Program-made: the position numbers and the translations under genes
Shown: positions 44,249 through 52,200 of the stretch, piece after piece
How the letters are laid out: each line of letters starts with the position of its first letter
How positions within the stretch are numbered: position 1 is the stretch's first letter
Notes under the pieces: model-generated
Database searches by the model: none
Told to the model about the DNA's origin: nothing
What the model saw: only the letters and a program-made list of their open reading frames with translations
DNA from: Yoonia sp. I 8.24
GTDB taxonomy: Bacteria > Pseudomonadota > Alphaproteobacteria > Rhodobacterales > Rhodobacteraceae
NCBI RefSeq assembly: GCF_022096995.1
Contig: NZ_JACXGQ010000002.1
Span: 372,001-436,000 of the forward strand
Direction of reading: 5' to 3'
DNA length: 64,000 nucleotides

Positions 44249-44875
44249 TTAGGTCCTTTGTATTGCCGCACGTAGCAGAGCGGGCCCAATTTCGGTGATC
44301 GGCAGAGCGCGCGCGACTCCGCCCAAAGCATGTGCGACCCGCGGCATTCCATAAACAATGGATGTGCTTTCGTCTTGGCCGACCGTTTGTGCACCCGCTT
44401 GGCGCAAAGAAAGAAGCCCCTGTGCGCCGTCTTTGCCCATACCTGTCAGAATGGCCGCAGTTGCATTTGCCGCATGTGGAACCGCAGATTCAAACAAGGC
44501 GTCAACGGAAGGGCGGTGGCTCGTTCGCGGTGGGTTTTTGTTTAGTGCAATGCGCAAGGGAAGATTTTCGGCAAGACAAAGATGTTGTTCGGTGCTTGGC
44601 GACAGATAGACCAGTCCGCGTTCCAGCATTGCGCCATCTTGCGCGGCGACAACTTTGGCCCGTGTCGCACCGTCCAGAAGCCTAATCAGACTTTGCGCAA
44701 ACTGGTTGCCAGTGTGCTGCACGATCAACGTCGGCGGGCAATCCGAGCCAAAATGACGTAAGATTTGTATCAACGCATCGACGCCTCCGGTTGACGAACC
44801 CAACAGAATAAAGTTTTGTGTCGTTTCATTTTTGGCCGCAGGACGCCTGCCGAACGGCGCATTTATTGATACCAT
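44249..44875 (-). CDS. cheB: CheB methylesterase domain protein lacking a receiver
   Basis: This protein removes methyl groups from chemoreceptors during adaptation. It is 208 residues long and consists only of the methylesterase domain: the nucleophile in G-S-S-T-G-G (Ser28), the histidine in Q-H-T-G (His54) and the aspartate in G-M-G-K-D-G (Asp148). A normal CheB of about 350 residues has an N-terminal receiver domain and linker; none is present here or directly upstream. ATG 44875 is preferred because GGAG lies just before it; the frame extends 18 codons further without a ribosome site. Control must come through a separate partner, perhaps one of the two CheY proteins, or it is constitutive. 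Confidence 0.88.
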   Translation of the reverse strand: MVSINAPFGRRPAAKNETTQNFILLGSSTGGVDALIQILRHFGSDCPPTLIVQHTGNQFAQSLIRLLDGATRAKVVAAQDGAMLERGLVYLSPSTEQHLCLAENLPLRIALNKNPPRTSHRPSVDALFESAVPHAANATAAILTGMGKDGAQGLLSLRQAGAQTVGQDESTSIVYGMPRVAHALGGVARALPITEIGPALLRAAIQRT

Positions 44876-44986
44876 TGCTTGCTCCAGCCGTGGGGCCATT
44901 CGGATGCTGCGTGGCGCCGCCGGTGGCATAAAACGGGGGCGGTCTGGACATTGGTTTGCATGTGGCCTTGGCCCTTTGCCGAAATG

Positions 44987-45364
44987 TTAAAACATTGAGA
45001 TGCCATCGGTATTTGGATGTTCACCGATTTGCGCATATCGCGCGCGCCGACCCGCGATGTGTTCGCGAATGCGTTGCAACCGGATTGGCGCGATTACATC
45101 GAAATAATCCACCTCACCAGAGACATGTTCGTGCGCCTCCATACGATCAAACATCAATGCAAGCTCCTCAATAGATTGCATCAAGAAATCGATGGTCTGC
45201 ATCGCTGGCCTGTTTTGTACGATGCTGGTCCCGGCCATCATATCGTCAAGTAGCGCCTCTTCGAGTTGGGTCAATGTTTGTCCCAACTCACGCATCGCAG
45301 CGCTTGTGTTTTTGAGAACAGCCTTAAGATCGTGGCGGTCCATTTGTTGAACCTGCTCTGTCAT
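44987..45364 (-). CDS. Unrecognised che-operon protein, possibly CheZ-like
   Basis: A 125-residue, mostly helical protein of unknown family between cheY and cheB. Two long amphipathic helices are likely (about 10-45 and 50-90). At the start of the second, M-Q-T-I-D-F-L-M-Q places Asp59 and Gln63 in the D-x-x-x-Q spacing used by the CheY-P phosphatase CheZ, where the aspartate binds metal-linked CheY and the glutamine positions water. The helix then continues with an amphipathic pattern resembling the CheZ helix. No CheZ C-terminal CheY-binding peptide is obvious. The start overlaps the cheY stop (ATGA), so the two are translationally coupled, which fits a direct CheY partner. The phosphatase role is a hypothesis; a structural adaptor is the alternative. 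Confidence 0.75.
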   Translation of the reverse strand: MTEQVQQMDRHDLKAVLKNTSAAMRELGQTLTQLEEALLDDMMAGTSIVQNRPAMQTIDFLMQSIEELALMFDRMEAHEHVSGEVDYFDVIAPIRLQRIREHIAGRRARYAQIGEHPNTDGISMF

Positions 45365-45747
45365 AGGCGGCCAACGACGCTTTCGATACATTGTTTCATG
45401 CTCGCCGTTGTGAACGGTTTTTTGATAATATTATTGACCCCAAGTGCCTTTCCCTTGGTCACTAAATCCGCGGTTGGGTTTCCGGTAACAAGTATGAAAC
45501 CGACGCGTGCTGTGGAGCGGTTTTGGCGCAATGCTTTGAGCAATTCCAACCCATCCATGCCGGGCATGTTGTAGTCGGACAGGACCAGATGCACTGGATC
45601 CGCGATCAGTTTGGCCAGTGCGGCGCGGCCGTCGTTTTCTGCTTGGTTTTTCCAAATGCCCATCTCTTCAATGGCTTGGACCAACAGCCCACGACTGACC
45701 CCCATATCATCAACGATCATAACGCGTAGCGAGTCTTTGAGGCTCAT
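45361..45747 (-). CDS. cheY: CheY-type response regulator (second copy)
   Basis: A 128-residue single receiver domain. It has the acidic pair in V-D-D-M, the phosphorylation aspartate in L-S-D-Y-N-M-P-G-M-D-G, the threonine in L-V-T-G-N and the lysine in I-I-K-K-P-F. With no output domain it would act by binding a partner such as the flagellar switch. It is closer to the flagellar CheY type (Y-N-M-P-G-M-D-G) than the other copy and lies next to cheR. Its stop overlaps the start of the CheZ-like gene. Confidence 0.92.
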   Translation of the reverse strand: MSLKDSLRVMIVDDMGVSRGLLVQAIEEMGIWKNQAENDGRAALAKLIADPVHLVLSDYNMPGMDGLELLKALRQNRSTARVGFILVTGNPTADLVTKGKALGVNNIIKKPFTTASMKQCIESVVGRL

Positions 45748-45750
45748 GTC

Positions 45751-46653
45751 TTATTCTTTCTTTTCGTCCAAGAGCGGGGCGTGCCCGGTGGATTTTTGGT
45801 AGGTTGTGATGTCGACGTTGCGAAACTTTTTGGCTGTTGGGCCACCGAGACGTTCAGAGTGCCCGATCATCATGTGCCCGTCTGGTGCCAGCAAATCATG
45901 AAAACGCGCCCAAAGCCGATGCTGGGTAGCAGGATCAAAGTAAATCGCGACATTGCGACAGAAAATAACATCGAACTCTTTTCGCATTGGCCAGGCTCCG
46001 ATCAAGTTCAGTTCGGCAAATGAAATGAGGCTTTTAAGTTTTCGGTGCATCGTGATTGACCCGTCTGATGCCGTATTTGCGGCAATCATTGTATCGCGAA
46101 ACGCTGCTGGAATAGCGGTTCGTTGCGTATCTGGGTAGATACCCTGTTTCGCCTGTGCGACGATCTTGGGGTCAATATCTGTGGCAAGAATTTTGATATC
46201 TAGGCTTGCAAATTCAGGGCACACTGCATTGACGATTGCCGCCATACAATATGCTTCTTGACCAGATGAGCAGGCCGATGACCAAAGGCGCACGCTCTGT
46301 CCGGCCTTTGCCTTGGTAACAAGTTTTGGCATCACCGTATTCTGCAGGTAGCTGAAATGGTGTTCCTCGCGAAAAAAATGGGTCACATTTGTCGTGAGTG
46401 CTGACAAAAAATGTGAGTGTTCATTTTGTTCTTGCGGCTGGCTGAGTAGTGCATAGTAGTCGGCAAATGTGCTCATCTTAAGCTGGCGAAGCCGTTTGGC
46501 GAGACGTGAATACACCAAAGCCTTTTTCGAAGATTGTAGGTTTAGGCCATATTTTTCCTGAGCCAAGCTAGCGATTTGGCCGAAATCCGCATCAGAAAAC
46601 GCGAACTCTGCCGGCTGCAAGCTCGCCATCGTTTGGTGAGCGGTTGATGTCAT
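45751..46653 (-). CDS. cheR: Chemoreceptor methyltransferase CheR
   Basis: CheR methylates glutamates on chemoreceptors with SAM. The 300-residue protein has the N-terminal helical domain (about 18-95) and the SAM-dependent methyltransferase domain, with the T-N-V-T-H-F-F-R-E segment (near 88-96), S-S-A-C-S-S-G-Q-E-A-Y (near 124-134), the acidic I-L-A-T-D-I-D and D-V-I-F-C-R-N-V-A-I-Y-F. No pentapeptide-binding beta insert was checked in detail. It overlaps cheW by four bases and is followed three bases later by the second cheY. Confidence 0.95.
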   Translation of the reverse strand: MTSTAHQTMASLQPAEFAFSDADFGQIASLAQEKYGLNLQSSKKALVYSRLAKRLRQLKMSTFADYYALLSQPQEQNEHSHFLSALTTNVTHFFREEHHFSYLQNTVMPKLVTKAKAGQSVRLWSSACSSGQEAYCMAAIVNAVCPEFASLDIKILATDIDPKIVAQAKQGIYPDTQRTAIPAAFRDTMIAANTASDGSITMHRKLKSLISFAELNLIGAWPMRKEFDVIFCRNVAIYFDPATQHRLWARFHDLLAPDGHMMIGHSERLGGPTAKKFRNVDITTYQKSTGHAPLLDEKKE

Positions 46654-47117
46654 GCTGCCACCGGATCGAGGCTCGGCATCAGTGCACCGAGGTTAATGAT
46701 TTTGGTCATGTCGTCATCGACGGGAATGATACCCTGAATTGCACGTGTTGCGGGGTCTTCGGGACCGCGGGGCGTTTCGCGCACCATATCCGCACTCACC
46801 CCAAGAATTTCAGACACAGATTCCACCAAAAGCCCGACGATGCGATCTTCTATTGCGGTAATGATGATAACATGGCGCTCTGTCGGTTGAATTTTCTCAA
46901 AGCCGAGCTTGACCGCGAGATCGATAATTGGGATGACCGCGCCGCGCAGATTGATCACCCCTAAGACGTGGAAGGGTGAGTGCGGCAGGATCGTCACAGG
47001 GGTCCAGCGTCGAATCTCGCGAATTTGCGTAATCTCAACGCAAAAATTCTGACCGCCAGCAACAAGCGTAACGAATTCAAGTTGCTTGGCTTGTGGGGCT
47101 TCAACTTGCTGCGACAT
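46650..47117 (-). CDS. cheW: Chemotaxis coupling protein CheW
   Basis: CheW links receptors to CheA. The 155-residue protein is a single CheW domain with V-E-I-T-Q-I-R-E-I-R near residue 28, the loop V-L-G-V-I-N-L-R-G-A-V-I-P-I-I-D-L and the late V-S-E-I-L-G-V segment. ATG 47117 follows GGAGG by six bases and lies inside the 3' end of cheA (17-base overlap). It overlaps cheR by four bases. Confidence 0.95.
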   Translation of the reverse strand: MSQQVEAPQAKQLEFVTLVAGGQNFCVEITQIREIRRWTPVTILPHSPFHVLGVINLRGAVIPIIDLAVKLGFEKIQPTERHVIIITAIEDRIVGLLVESVSEILGVSADMVRETPRGPEDPATRAIQGIIPVDDDMTKIINLGALMPSLDPVAA

Positions 47118-49206
47118 GGAGTGCCTCCTCTTCAAAATTACGTGGCGCTGCATTGAGCGCAATTGCGTCGGGGTCAATGATCAGGGCAATTTTACCATCA
47201 CCCAAGATTGTCGCGCCGGAAATGCCCGAAATCGCCCCATAATTTCCCTGCATGCTTTTGACGACGACTTGTCGTTGGTCAAAGATGTCGTCGACCGCAA
47301 GCGCACATTGCGGGACGGTCTCAGTCTGAATCAAGAGGAGGACACGGTCCGTCATTGTGCGCTTATCAGGCGGATGCCCCAGCCGATCTGCCAAATCCAC
47401 GATGGGCACATATTCCCCGCGGATACGCAACAACTCTCCGTGCAACCCGATCCGTGAAATGTCCGACGTATTGGGCCGAATTGATTCGAGGATGCTGGAA
47501 ATCGGCACAACCATGGTTTGCCCGCCGACGTTGATGATCATGCCATCCATGACGGCCAATGTTAGTGGTAGGGTGATTGAGAACGTCGTGCCCTTGCCCG
47601 GTACGCTGCTGATTGCGACCCGGCCACCCAACGTCGTAATTGCTGTTTTGACGACGTCCATCCCGACGCCGCGGCCCGATAAATTGGTGATCTCAGTTGC
47701 CGTCGAAAACCCGGGCGCAAAAAGCAGTTGATCAATTTCTTGTTCGCTAAGCGTCGCGTCGGCCGGAATGAGCCCTTTTTCAACAGCGATCGCGCGAATG
47801 CGGGTCCTGTTGAGCCCAGCCCCGTCATCGGCAATCTCGATGACGATGCTGCCAGAACGTTGGCTTGCGGTGAGCGTGAGAACCCCTTGGGCAGGCTTAC
47901 CGGCGGCTTTGCGTTGTTCGGGCGCTTCAATTCCATGGTCAATTGCATTGCGGATCATATGTGTGAGCGGGTCAGCAAGCCGTTCAACAACGGTTTTGTC
48001 GACTTCAGTGTTTTCGCCATGTGTCACAATGGCCACGTCTTTACCGGTGCCATCAGCGGCCTCGCGCGCGATCCGTAACATGCGTTGGAAAAGAGGTTTT
48101 ACGGGCTGTGCGCGGATGGCCATGACGCCTTCTTGAATTTCACGCGCGAGCAATTTGTAATCATCCAAATCAGCAAAAAGATCAGAGGAATTCGGGATCG
48201 CAGCTTTTTCAAGTCGTTGAGAGATGACTGATTGATTGATGATAAGCTCGCCCACTGCGTTGATCAGCCTGTCGACCCTTTCGGGGTCAACGCGCAGGCT
48301 GATTGCGTTGCGTTTGGCTGGTTTGGCATCCGCTTTCGGTCCAGTGCTAGGTGCTTCTACGGGCGGCGTGTCAGCTGGGGGATGCTCATCCTTTGGGGCG
48401 ACCTCAATCGGCGTGGTTTGCACGATATCTGGGAGATCTTCGAGTTCGATGGCCGGGGCCGCGCCGGGGGTAAGTGGCGTATCTCGCGGCGAAATCTTAA
48501 GATCGCACAGATCGTCGACAAATTGAAAAATCTCAAGAATGCCAAGGTCGGTTGCGAGGTCTTCGATCTCAATGGTCCATGTCAAATAGCCACTTTCCCA
48601 ATCGAAATCGCCAAAGTCGTCGGGTAAGGCAGTATCATCGACGCTTGTTGTCGCGGACCCAAGTTCGTTGAGGGCTTTGATCAAAAGTTCGGGGTCATGG
48701 CCACAGGCGTAAAACTCGTGACTGGGCCTAAATGAAACCCGATAGCCACTTTGCTCTTCGGCATTGTCGAAATCGAGCGTCATCGCCTCAAATACAAACT
48801 CTTCTTCGGGTTGATCGTCTTCGTCTCCCAAAAATGCTTGTAGTTCATTGAGCACCGGATCGACCTGATCGCGGTTCGCGGGAATATTGTCGCGCGCGGC
48901 TTCGACCAAATCGGCCAGCACATCCCCGGCGCGTTGTAGGACCCGTAACAGGTTTTCGTCCGTTGTTAGGCGATTGGAACGTAGTTCATCCAGAACGGTT
49001 TCGAATTTATGTGCAAACCCCACCAATTCATCAAGCGCAAACGCCCCGGCCGCGCCTTTGATCGAATGCACTGCACGGAATACGGCGTTGACCGTTTCAT
49101 CGTCCTCCGCGCCGTCGCGCATTTCGGTCAGACCTTCTGTCAACGCGACGATAAGGTCCTCGCATTCTTCGAAAAATGTGTCCAGAATTGAAGGGTCAGT
49201 AGCCAT
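47101..49206 (-). CDS. cheA: Chemotaxis histidine kinase CheA
   Basis: CheA autophosphorylates in response to receptors and passes phosphate to CheY. The 701-residue chain shows the HPt domain with A-V-H-S-I-K-G-A (His47), an unstructured proline- and acid-rich linker, the dimer domain, the ATPase motifs M-I-R-N-A-I-D-H-G (N box), A-D-D-G-A-G-L (G1) and G-R-G-V-G-M-D-V-V (G2), and a C-terminal CheW-like regulatory domain. A P2 CheY-docking domain is probably present in 165-235. The stop overlaps cheW by 17 bases and the start is one base after cheY. Confidence 0.96.
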   Translation of the reverse strand: MATDPSILDTFFEECEDLIVALTEGLTEMRDGAEDDETVNAVFRAVHSIKGAAGAFALDELVGFAHKFETVLDELRSNRLTTDENLLRVLQRAGDVLADLVEAARDNIPANRDQVDPVLNELQAFLGDEDDQPEEEFVFEAMTLDFDNAEEQSGYRVSFRPSHEFYACGHDPELLIKALNELGSATTSVDDTALPDDFGDFDWESGYLTWTIEIEDLATDLGILEIFQFVDDLCDLKISPRDTPLTPGAAPAIELEDLPDIVQTTPIEVAPKDEHPPADTPPVEAPSTGPKADAKPAKRNAISLRVDPERVDRLINAVGELIINQSVISQRLEKAAIPNSSDLFADLDDYKLLAREIQEGVMAIRAQPVKPLFQRMLRIAREAADGTGKDVAIVTHGENTEVDKTVVERLADPLTHMIRNAIDHGIEAPEQRKAAGKPAQGVLTLTASQRSGSIVIEIADDGAGLNRTRIRAIAVEKGLIPADATLSEQEIDQLLFAPGFSTATEITNLSGRGVGMDVVKTAITTLGGRVAISSVPGKGTTFSITLPLTLAVMDGMIINVGGQTMVVPISSILESIRPNTSDISRIGLHGELLRIRGEYVPIVDLADRLGHPPDKRTMTDRVLLLIQTETVPQCALAVDDIFDQRQVVVKSMQGNYGAISGISGATILGDGKIALIIDPDAIALNAAPRNFEEEALHVAAS

Positions 49207-49207
49207 C

Positions 49208-49576
49208 TTATGCTCCAGTCAGGCGGCGAATGACGGATACCAATGCGTCGTCATCAAACGGTTTGACGATCCAGCCTGTTGCGCCAGCAGCGCGCGCGCG
49301 TTCCTTAAGTGCGGCCCCGCTTTCAGTGGTAAGCACGAGCACGGGGACTGCCCGGTTTTTTTCACCGCCGCGGATATCGTCGATCACGCCAAACCCGTCT
49401 TTGTTGGGCATATTCACATCAGTGATGACAAGGTCCGCATCAGAATCGCGGAATTTTTGCACACCATCGACGCCATCAACGGCGGTGGTGACGTCGAACC
49501 CGGCTTTTTCGAGCGCCATCGTTAGTAAGCTTCGGATCGTGCGTGAATCGTCAATTGCGAGAATACGTGTTTTCAT
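49208..49576 (-). CDS. cheY: CheY-type response regulator (first copy)
   Basis: A 122-residue single receiver domain with the acidic pair in A-I-D-D-S, the phosphorylation aspartate in V-I-T-D-V-N-M-P-N-K-D-G, the threonine in L-T-T-E and the lysine in I-V-K-P-F-D. It sits immediately before cheA and overlaps the STAS gene by four bases. With two CheY proteins and a receiver-less CheB in the operon, one may serve as the regulator of CheB or as a phosphate sink. Confidence 0.92.
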   Translation of the reverse strand: MKTRILAIDDSRTIRSLLTMALEKAGFDVTTAVDGVDGVQKFRDSDADLVITDVNMPNKDGFGVIDDIRGGEKNRAVPVLVLTTESGAALKERARAAGATGWIVKPFDDDALVSVIRRLTGA

Positions 49577-49860
49577 TCTGCGGCACCTTCTTGCGCTAGA
49601 AATTGCTGTAATCCTAATGTTTTAAGGCTATCTGCACATGCGGGGCTGATGTCGCTGAGCGCAAAGCCGAATCCACGTTGCTGCCAAGATTTTTGCGCCA
49701 TCACTAAGAGCTGGGCAGCCAGTCCCGGCAGACGGGTGACAGCGTCACACTTGACCATGATTGCAGATTCATAGGCTGTGTTAAGGTAATCATGCAGCTT
49801 TTCGCAGTCTTCTGGCGTCATCACCGCTGCGAGCTGATAGGGGGGGGCATTTGTTGTCAT
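49573..49860 (-). CDS. STAS-domain protein of the chemotaxis operon
   Basis: A 95-residue STAS-like protein, first gene of the chemotaxis operon. The core strand and helix read V-K-C-D-A-V-T-R-L-P-G-L-A-A-Q-L-L-V-M-A; where anti-sigma antagonists have a phosphorylated serine it has proline-glycine, so switching by phosphorylation is unlikely. L-G-L-Q-Q-F-L at the C-terminus fits the STAS end. STAS proteins are known at the head of some che clusters, but their role there is unclear. It overlaps cheY by four bases. Confidence 0.82.
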   Translation of the reverse strand: MTTNAPPYQLAAVMTPEDCEKLHDYLNTAYESAIMVKCDAVTRLPGLAAQLLVMAQKSWQQRGFGFALSDISPACADSLKTLGLQQFLAQEGAAE

Positions 49861-50136
49861 CGTAGAGGCGATCCATTCATTGCATCAATCGGCACATCTT
49901 TTGGCTTCGACTGACTTATGCCGGGTCTCCTCTTAATTTGACGTAAACAGCCGCACAAACTTGCTGACGGTATGCGCAAATTTCGATCGCGCGCAGGATC
50001 AACTGTAGGAACGACCGTGCCGCTTTGCGCTAAACGCGCCCTAAAATAATGAGGGCGGGCTTTCATCTGCGGATAGCCATCTTGCCGCTTATGCGCAGGT
50101 TACGATGACGGGTAGCAAGTCGTTCTGAAATGCGTT

Positions 50137-50162
50137 CGCCCCACTGTTTGCGCGGTGGGGCG
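50137..50162 (-). terminator. Hairpin after the ABC ATPase gene
   Basis: CGCCCCAC (50137-50144) pairs perfectly with GTGGGGCG (50155-50162) around a ten-base loop, starting seven bases after the ATPase stop. The rest of the 308-base gap 49861-50168 has no gene and must hold the promoter of the che operon; no clear sigma-54 or flagellar-type site was recognised. Confidence 0.65.
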
Positions 50163-50168
50163 ATGCGA

Positions 50169-51227
50169 TTATCGGATACGTTGCTCTGTCTTGCGATCAA
50201 ACAGCATCGCGCGCTCAAGAGGGAAGGAAATACCTACGCGGATGCCTGCGCGGGACCTCTCATCACCGCGTTCTTCGACAATGATTTTCGCGCCCGAGTC
50301 AGATTTCAAATGCACATAGGACACGCCGCCCAGGGCTTCGGTCAATTCAACCGTATGGGTGTCACCGCTGGGATCGATTTCAACATGTTCTGGGCGAATA
50401 CCGACGCTGACCTCAATTCCCTCTGTGGGGATCGTGACGGGCAGGGCATAGGTGCCAGCGATATCATTGAGCGTCACAGCGTCGCCAGTGGACACGCCAT
50501 CTAGAAAGTTCATCGCAGGTGATCCAATAAAGCCAGCTACAAATTTATTGTCAGGATCGCGGTACAGATCCAGTGGGGCGCCAACCTGTTCAATCCGCCC
50601 GGCACGCAGCACAACGATCTTATCGGCAAGGGTCATTGCCTCTACTTGGTCATGGGTCACATAGATCATCGTCGCGCCGATTTCTTTGTGCAGACGGGCG
50701 ATTTCGACGCGCATTTCAACACGCAGCTCGGCGTCAAGGTTCGACAGCGGTTCATCGAACAAAAACACCTCGGGGCCGCGTACAATCGCACGTCCAATTG
50801 ACACGCGTTGACGCTGCCCCCCCGATAGGGCGGCTGGTTTGCGATCTAGATAGTCTTCGAGCTTGAGAATGCGTGTGGCTTCGGCGACTTTTTCAGCGAT
50901 TTCAGCCTTGGGGTGTCCGTTCATTTTTAGGCCAAAGCCCATGTTGTCGCGCACTGTCATATGCGGATAAAGCGCATAGGTCTGGAACACCATCGCGACG
51001 CCACGTTCGGCCGGGTCCATTTGGGTCACATCGCGCGGGCCAATCGCCATGGCGCCTTCGGTGGTTTGCTCAAGCCCGGCGACCATACGCAAGAGTGTAG
51101 ATTTGCCACAGCCTGATGGGCCAACAAAAACGCAGAATTCACCGTCGTTGATTTCAAGATCGATACCGTGAATGACTTGGACATCACCATATCGTTTGAT
51201 GACATCCTTCATGACTACGCCTGACAT
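50169..51227 (-). CDS. Sugar ABC transporter ATP-binding protein (UgpC/MsmK type)
   Basis: A 352-residue ATPase that powers a sugar importer. Walker A is G-P-S-G-C-G-K-S-T (near 37), the signature L-S-G-G-Q-R-Q-R near 134 and Walker B V-F-L-F-D-E-P near 154. A C-terminal TOBE-type regulatory domain covers about 235-352. It is transcribed away from the importer genes, 16 bases downstream of iclR, so importer and ATPase flank a divergent promoter. It most likely serves the binding protein and permeases at 52201-55343. Confidence 0.92.
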   Translation of the reverse strand: MSGVVMKDVIKRYGDVQVIHGIDLEINDGEFCVFVGPSGCGKSTLLRMVAGLEQTTEGAMAIGPRDVTQMDPAERGVAMVFQTYALYPHMTVRDNMGFGLKMNGHPKAEIAEKVAEATRILKLEDYLDRKPAALSGGQRQRVSIGRAIVRGPEVFLFDEPLSNLDAELRVEMRVEIARLHKEIGATMIYVTHDQVEAMTLADKIVVLRAGRIEQVGAPLDLYRDPDNKFVAGFIGSPAMNFLDGVSTGDAVTLNDIAGTYALPVTIPTEGIEVSVGIRPEHVEIDPSGDTHTVELTEALGGVSYVHLKSDSGAKIIVEERGDERSRAGIRVGISFPLERAMLFDRKTEQRIR

Positions 51228-51243
51228 GGATCGTTCCTTTCAA

Positions 51244-52026
51244 CTAGGGAAGTGATGGGGGCTGCCAAGACTGCGCCTCGGCTCCGATTTTTTGGGCGCA
51301 TTCGGTCAAAGCAGGACGGAATGCCTTGAGCCCCTCTAACGAATGACGGTTGGTGGCCGTCGCGATGGAAATCGATCCGACGACGCGTTGGCCGGGTGTC
51401 AATATGGGCGCGGCTATACTGATGATGCCCGCCGCGTGTTCTTCACGGTCAAAGGCGATGCCTTCGGCGCGGATCGTTTCAAGCTCCGCGCGCAGGGTGT
51501 CGGCGCTCGTGTGGGTTGCAGGCGTGTAGCGGTGGAACGCTTGTTGGAGCAGCGCATGTTCCAAATCTTCTTCGGGCAAAAACGCGAGGATCGCTTTGCC
51601 AACGCCTGTGCAATAGGCGGGGGCGACTTGCCCGGCTTGGGCGAGTGTTGAAAACTTTGTGCTTGCTTGGCGCTTATCGACAAAAACAACTTGGCCGCTA
51701 TCGATTTGGGCGACATGCACTGCCTCACGCAGATTAGCGGCGAGCGCGTCGACATGCGGGCGGGCAATTGGCGCAAGCGATGCCTGCGACCACGCCACAT
51801 GGGCTAAACGGACAAGGCGGATACCGGGCGCATAGGTTTGCGCCTCGGTATCATAGGTGAGCATACCCTGATTGGTCAGGGTTTGCAGCAGACGGTAAAG
51901 CGTGGGTTTCGGGAATTCGGAGGTCTCAAGCAATTCGCGCATGCGAACAGGGCGGCCCATACCCGCTACCTGATCAAGCACGGTGAGTGCTTTGCCGACT
52001 GTGCCGTCACCGGTCACAACGCCCAT
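51244..52026 (-). CDS. IclR family transcriptional regulator
   Basis: A 260-residue IclR protein with a winged-helix N-terminal domain (K-A-L-T-V-L-D-Q-V, then F-P-K-P-T-L-Y-R-L-L-Q-T-L near 38-50) and the GAF-like effector domain (about 80-255) ending in A-P-I-L-T-P-G-Q-R-V-V-G-S-I-S-I. ATG 52026 follows GGAGG by six bases; an in-frame ATG 15 bases upstream also has a plausible ribosome site. It is divergent from the galactoside importer, and a perfect palindrome over the -10 region there is its likely operator. The effector is probably a galactose catabolite. Confidence 0.9.
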   Translation of the reverse strand: MGVVTGDGTVGKALTVLDQVAGMGRPVRMRELLETSEFPKPTLYRLLQTLTNQGMLTYDTEAQTYAPGIRLVRLAHVAWSQASLAPIARPHVDALAANLREAVHVAQIDSGQVVFVDKRQASTKFSTLAQAGQVAPAYCTGVGKAILAFLPEEDLEHALLQQAFHRYTPATHTSADTLRAELETIRAEGIAFDREEHAAGIISIAAPILTPGQRVVGSISIATATNRHSLEGLKAFRPALTECAQKIGAEAQSWQPPSLP

Positions 52027-52149
52027 GGTTTTCCTCCCCATTTGTCGCGTCTCCCTTTGCCAATCGAGCGTTCGACATTGCCGTAAACGCGCAGCTGACT
52101 GTTGACAACGGTAACCGAGTCGCGGTTTAGTATCAATATGCAAAACGAC

Positions 52150-52166
52150 GTCTCATATAATGAGAC
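52150..52166. promoter_or_regulatory. IclR operator over the importer promoter
   Basis: GTCTCAT-ATA-ATGAGAC is a perfect inverted repeat with seven-base arms. Within it, TATAAT (52156-52161) equals the -10 consensus, so a bound repressor would block RNA polymerase. It lies 34 bases before the binding-protein start and about 120 bases from iclR. Confidence 0.75.
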
Positions 52167-52200
52167 AATACATTGCAACGGAAGCAGTAGGGAGGAAACC

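Noticed and set aside
49857..50066. A 69-codon minus-strand frame before the che operon
   Set aside because: It is arginine-rich shadow sequence in the gap where the operon promoter must lie and has no ribosome site.
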